Assembly: GCA_910588505.1 (NCBI GenBank)
Contig: CAJUPQ010000108.1
Coordinates: forward strand, 1 to 8,233
Direction of reading: 5' to 3'
Length of the DNA stretch: 8,233 bases
From: an uncultured Hungatella sp.
GTDB lineage: Bacteria > Bacillota > Clostridia > Lachnospirales > Lachnospiraceae
The position numbers and the translations under genes are program-made. This document shows positions 5,885-8,233 of the stretch, in pieces (position 1 is the first letter of the stretch; every line of letters starts with the position of its first letter). The notes under the pieces are model-generated. The model was not told where the DNA came from and made no database searches. It was given only the letters and a program-made list of their open reading frames with translations.

Positions 5885-6703
5885 TTACAAACGTTTCAGC
5901 CTGTAGGCCTGTCCGGGAGCCAGGACCACCACCCGCTCCGGGTTCACCACCCTGGCCCGAAGTTCATCCGGGTCCCCGTTAAACTCCTTCCACTCCGGCG
6001 CGTCCACGCTTCCCCAGTGCCACAAGATCAGAGGCGTGTCCGGGTAAGCCGCCGCCATCTTCACCGCGCCCTCCAGGCCGATGTGCCAGCGGCTGTCCGA
6101 AAAATCAAACAGCATGGCGTCCGGTGCCTGCATATGCAGCTGCTCCTCCAAAAGGCGGCTGTCCCCCACAGCCCACACGCTCCCGTCCGGCGTATCCATC
6201 CAGAACCCGCAGTAATCCTCCCTGGCAAACTCACGGGTGTGGTGTTTCGGCGACTCATTCTGCCAGTTGTGCCAAGCCGGCGTCAGGGAAATCTCCATAC
6301 AGCCAACCGAAAAACGCTCCCCGATATCATGGCCATGTCCGGAGATCCCCAGCTCCTCCTTCAAAAGCCCCGCCACATACTGGGGCCCGTGGTACCCTTC
6401 TGTCACATCTCTAAGCCCTCTGCAGGTGCTACGGCTGTAATGGTCATTATCACAGTGGGTCAGCAAAACGCCGTCCAGGCGAGGAACCTCCTCCTCTGTC
6501 AACGGAACCTCAATCAGAAGAGGCATGTCAAAGCCGCTGAGCACCGGGTCCACAAAAACACAGGTCCCCCGGCTGTTGATCATAGCCCCCGAACCGCCCA
6601 GCCAGCGGATCTCCGTGTGTTCCAACGGGCCAAACGCCGCCCTTTCGATGTGCTCCGTCCTTCCGGCCACTGCCTGGCCCTTTTCATTTCTCCAAACTGC
6701 CAT
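5885..6703 (-). CDS. MBL-fold (UlaG-like) metal-dependent hydrolase
   Basis: A 272-residue cytoplasmic metallo-beta-lactamase-fold protein of the UlaG-like group, which includes L-ascorbate-6-phosphate lactonase and many uncharacterised hydrolases. The core begins at IRWLGGSGAMI (32-42) and VDPVL (51-55). The metal motif is LTHCDNDHYS (81-90), giving H83, D85, D87 and H88; the second His of the usual HxHxDH is Asp here. Further likely ligands are H145 (PAWHNW), D181 (AVGDSRL) and H229 (LWHWGS). The ATG is supported by AAGGGG (6712-6717) eight bases upstream. It lies 126 bases after the RpiR-type gene and 94 bases before the response regulator, on the same strand, so shared transcription with either is possible but not shown. 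The substrate is unknown; nearby SIS-domain regulation hints at a sugar-phosphate compound. Confidence 0.88.
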   Translation of the reverse strand: MAVWRNEKGQAVAGRTEHIERAAFGPLEHTEIRWLGGSGAMINSRGTCVFVDPVLSGFDMPLLIEVPLTEEEVPRLDGVLLTHCDNDHYSRSTCRGLRDVTEGYHGPQYVAGLLKEELGISGHGHDIGERFSVGCMEISLTPAWHNWQNESPKHHTREFAREDYCGFWMDTPDGSVWAVGDSRLLEEQLHMQAPDAMLFDFSDSRWHIGLEGAVKMAAAYPDTPLILWHWGSVDAPEWKEFNGDPDELRARVVNPERVVVLAPGQAYRLKRL

Positions 6704-6760
6704 ACAAAAAGCCCCTTATCCTTGTAATAAGATTCACGAATTCTCTTCCCAGCCCTCAGG

Positions 6761-6777
6761 CTGAAACGGACTGAAAC
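6761..6777. repeat. Tandem CTGAAAC repeat in the RpiR-MBL intergenic region
   Basis: CTGAAAC occurs at 6761-6767 and 6771-6777, a 10-base period placing both copies on the same helix face. It lies about 60 bases upstream of the MBL-fold gene and 53 bases downstream of the RpiR-type gene. On the minus strand it is followed by CAGCC-TGAG-GGCTG, a small hairpin lacking a T run. It could be an operator, but no binding data or second site in this window supports that. Confidence 0.3.
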
Positions 6778-6829
6778 ATGCGCCTGTCTCCGCGCCTCGG
6801 TACATATCCTATTTGGAAGTAAACGCCCC

Positions 6830-7606
6830 CTACTGTCCGGTCAAAACCGCGTACTCCTGGGCGATAATACTTGCTATATACTGAAGCTGATACGGATGGC
6901 TGGCCTGGTCCCCCAGAGACCGGTAGTACAACACCTTAGCTACATACCCGGGAAAATCCCGCCGCATTCCCGACACCACCCATATCTTAGGCCAGTCCCC
7001 TTTATCCCGCCCCCCAAAAAGTGCCTCCCTCTCATACTCAAAATAAGAGCCAGTGCAGCTGAATATCACGATCAGATCCCCTCTCCCCGCCTGACGGATA
7101 TAGCCGATCTGCTGGTTATAGGACATATTGGTGTACACCTGCCTGCCCAGCATCAGAAGATCCGTCTGGAGGTTCACCGCCGCTCCCTCTGCCTTCAAAA
7201 GCCCGAAGACCGCCGCTCTCTCGTACCTGATGAAATCCCTGCACAGCTCCCCAACCAGCTGCAGGGACAGGGTAGAGGTCACCATGTCAATGGCGCTCTT
7301 TACCCTGTCCCCGTAATCCTTTGCCCTGTCATAGGCAGTCTCCTGGCCGGAACAAACCTGATAATTCATCTCCGCGGACCACAAAAGCTCCTTAAGCTCC
7401 ACAAAATCCTGAAGGCCGATCTCCCTGCAAAACCTGGACACAGATCCCAGCCCCACATGGCACCTTGCCGCCAGCTCCTTAATACCCAAATCCCTCATAT
7501 CCTCCATGTGTTCCAGGATATAGGAGGCGATCACACTGTTGGTAGACCCCTTCTTTTCCGTGGCCATCACGCTTAAGAACACCACGGGCAGCTTGCCGTA
7601 AATCAT
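6830..7606 (-). CDS. RpiR/MurR-family transcriptional regulator
   Basis: A 258-residue regulator with an N-terminal HTH (about 22-80), including GIKELAARCHVGLGSVSRFCREIGL as the helix-turn-helix, and a C-terminal SIS domain (about 115-258) of the type that binds sugar phosphates. The second SIS loop is recognisable at DLIVIFSCTGSYFE (177-190). The first loop, normally Gly-x-Gly-x-Ser, reads VFGLLKAEGAA (133-143), so ligand binding may be altered or lost. The ATG at 7606 overlaps the DJ-1 stop as ATGA and lacks its own good ribosome binding site, consistent with translational coupling. An internal ATG at residue 14 has no better site, and the LPVVFLSV opening resembles other long clostridial RpiR proteins, so the longer form is preferred. 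Its targets are unknown. Confidence 0.87.
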   Translation of the reverse strand: MIYGKLPVVFLSVMATEKKGSTNSVIASYILEHMEDMRDLGIKELAARCHVGLGSVSRFCREIGLQDFVELKELLWSAEMNYQVCSGQETAYDRAKDYGDRVKSAIDMVTSTLSLQLVGELCRDFIRYERAAVFGLLKAEGAAVNLQTDLLMLGRQVYTNMSYNQQIGYIRQAGRGDLIVIFSCTGSYFEYEREALFGGRDKGDWPKIWVVSGMRRDFPGYVAKVLYYRSLGDQASHPYQLQYIASIIAQEYAVLTGQ

Positions 7607-8154
7607 TTGCCCATTGCAAAATGATACAGCATTTTCTCCTTAAGCTCCGACACATCGCACCCCAGAGCCTCAGCCAGCCTGTAGGCAAACGCGAACACCG
7701 TGGCCGGGCCCCTGCTGGTGATCACATTACCGTCCACAACCACCTCATCCCCGGAAAACGTCCCGGCCTTGATTTTCTGATCATAGCCCGGATAGGCGGT
7801 CCATGTCCTTCCCTCAAGCACTCCGGCCCGCTCCAAAGCGATGGGAGCCGCGCAGATGGCACAGACAAATCTGCCGGCCTTGTCCATCTCTCTAACCACA
7901 TCCATCAAAAGGCTGCTGTCCCTCAGATTCTCCGCCCCCGGAAGTCCGCCTGGCAGCACGATCATGTCATACCCGCTGACATCCGCGGCCAGCTCCCTGT
8001 CACACAAAACCGTAATCTTGTGGGAGCCTGTCACCTGCTTTCCCGACAGGCTTACGGACTCACAGTCAACCCCCGCTCTCCGCAGAATGTCGATCACGTT
8101 GAGGGCCTCACCCTCCTCAAACCCCGGTGCCAGAATCACTGCTGCTTTCTTCAT
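7603..8154 (-). CDS. DJ-1/PfpI family protein (ThiJ/YajL-like)
   Basis: A 183-residue single-domain class I glutamine amidotransferase-like protein, the usual length for the DJ-1 family. It opens KKAAVILAPGFEEGEA with E16 at the position of human DJ-1 Glu18. The nucleophile elbow VCAICAAP carries C101, and TSRGPATVFAFAYRLAEAL (146-164) is the hallmark C-terminal helix region. The residue matching DJ-1 His126 appears to be Tyr121 in TAYPGY. The family includes protective, chaperone-like and proposed deglycase or glyoxalase activities; which applies here cannot be said. The ATG has CGGAGG eight bases upstream, overlaps the preceding gene as ATGA, and its stop overlaps the RpiR-type start the same way, making it the middle gene of a coupled set. 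Confidence 0.93.
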   Translation of the reverse strand: MKKAAVILAPGFEEGEALNVIDILRRAGVDCESVSLSGKQVTGSHKITVLCDRELAADVSGYDMIVLPGGLPGAENLRDSSLLMDVVREMDKAGRFVCAICAAPIALERAGVLEGRTWTAYPGYDQKIKAGTFSGDEVVVDGNVITSRGPATVFAFAYRLAEALGCDVSELKEKMLYHFAMGK

Positions 8155-8233
8155 GTCAAATACCTCCGTTTTTTATTTATGTACTCTCGGAATCTCTCCT
8201 GCACCTGCCTTTGTGGATGATTTTCCGTCATAT
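8151..8233 (-). CDS. C-terminal end of an unidentified upstream gene (partial)
   Basis: A minus-strand frame is open from the window edge and ends in a TGA that overlaps the DJ-1 ATG in an ATGA junction. The 26 readable residues are strongly charged and helix-prone (HPQRQVQERFREYINKKRR), with no recognisable motif. An in-frame ATG occurs at 8231, but any ribosome binding site for it would be outside the window. A gene entering from the right is more likely than a tiny peptide. The same ATGA coupling at the next junction supports it being real. Identity is unknown. Confidence 0.55.
   Translation of the reverse strand, partial: MTENHPQRQVQERFREYINKKRRYLT

Noticed and set aside
1..8233. tRNA, rRNA, CRISPR array, insertion sequence, integrase or attachment site
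   Set aside because: No cloverleaf, no regularly spaced repeats, no transposase or integrase motifs and no flanking duplications were seen.

Overview
All supported genes in this window lie on the minus strand, so the region reads from right (position 8233) to left. GC-rich coding sequence, strong AGGAGG-type ribosome binding sites, several GTG starts and gene families common in Clostridia (a CotH-type kinase, a VTC-domain protein with its DUF4956 partner, a VanS-like OmpR-type two-component pair) suggest a Firmicute, most likely a higher-GC Lachnospiraceae-type gut Clostridium. This is inferred from family content; no marker gene is present.

Right end (8233-6830): the tail of an unidentified gene, a DJ-1/PfpI-family protein and an RpiR/MurR-type regulator with a SIS domain. 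Each junction is a 4-base ATGA overlap, so they form one tightly coupled operon. After 126 bases holding a tandem CTGAAAC repeat comes an UlaG-like metallo-beta-lactamase-fold hydrolase (6703-5885).

Middle (5790-3731): an OmpR/PhoB-type response regulator and its histidine kinase overlap by 7 bases. The kinase has an extracytoplasmic sensor region that begins with a Gly/Pro/Asp-rich stretch.

Intergenic control region (3730-3109): about 620 bases without a convincing gene. The part nearest the next operon is highly organised. It contains two direct repeats of CTCTGACA 19 bases apart, a candidate sigma-A promoter with a 12-bp palindrome in its spacer, a predicted leader RNA that starts with nested stems, and a strong intrinsic terminator about 130 bases before the next start codon. 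Segments of the first stem could pair alternatively with arms of the terminator. This is the layout of a transcription attenuator or riboswitch, and it matches no class I can recall.

Left end (3108-5): a three-gene operon encoding a VTC-type polyphosphate polymerase domain protein, a DUF4956 membrane protein and a membrane-anchored CotH-family kinase-like protein. The CotH protein carries a low-complexity insert of roughly 195 residues and stops shortly after its PWDYN motif, where other CotH proteins continue. The set suggests a membrane-associated polyphosphate and surface-phosphorylation module controlled by the adjacent two-component system and/or the leader RNA. That functional link is inference.
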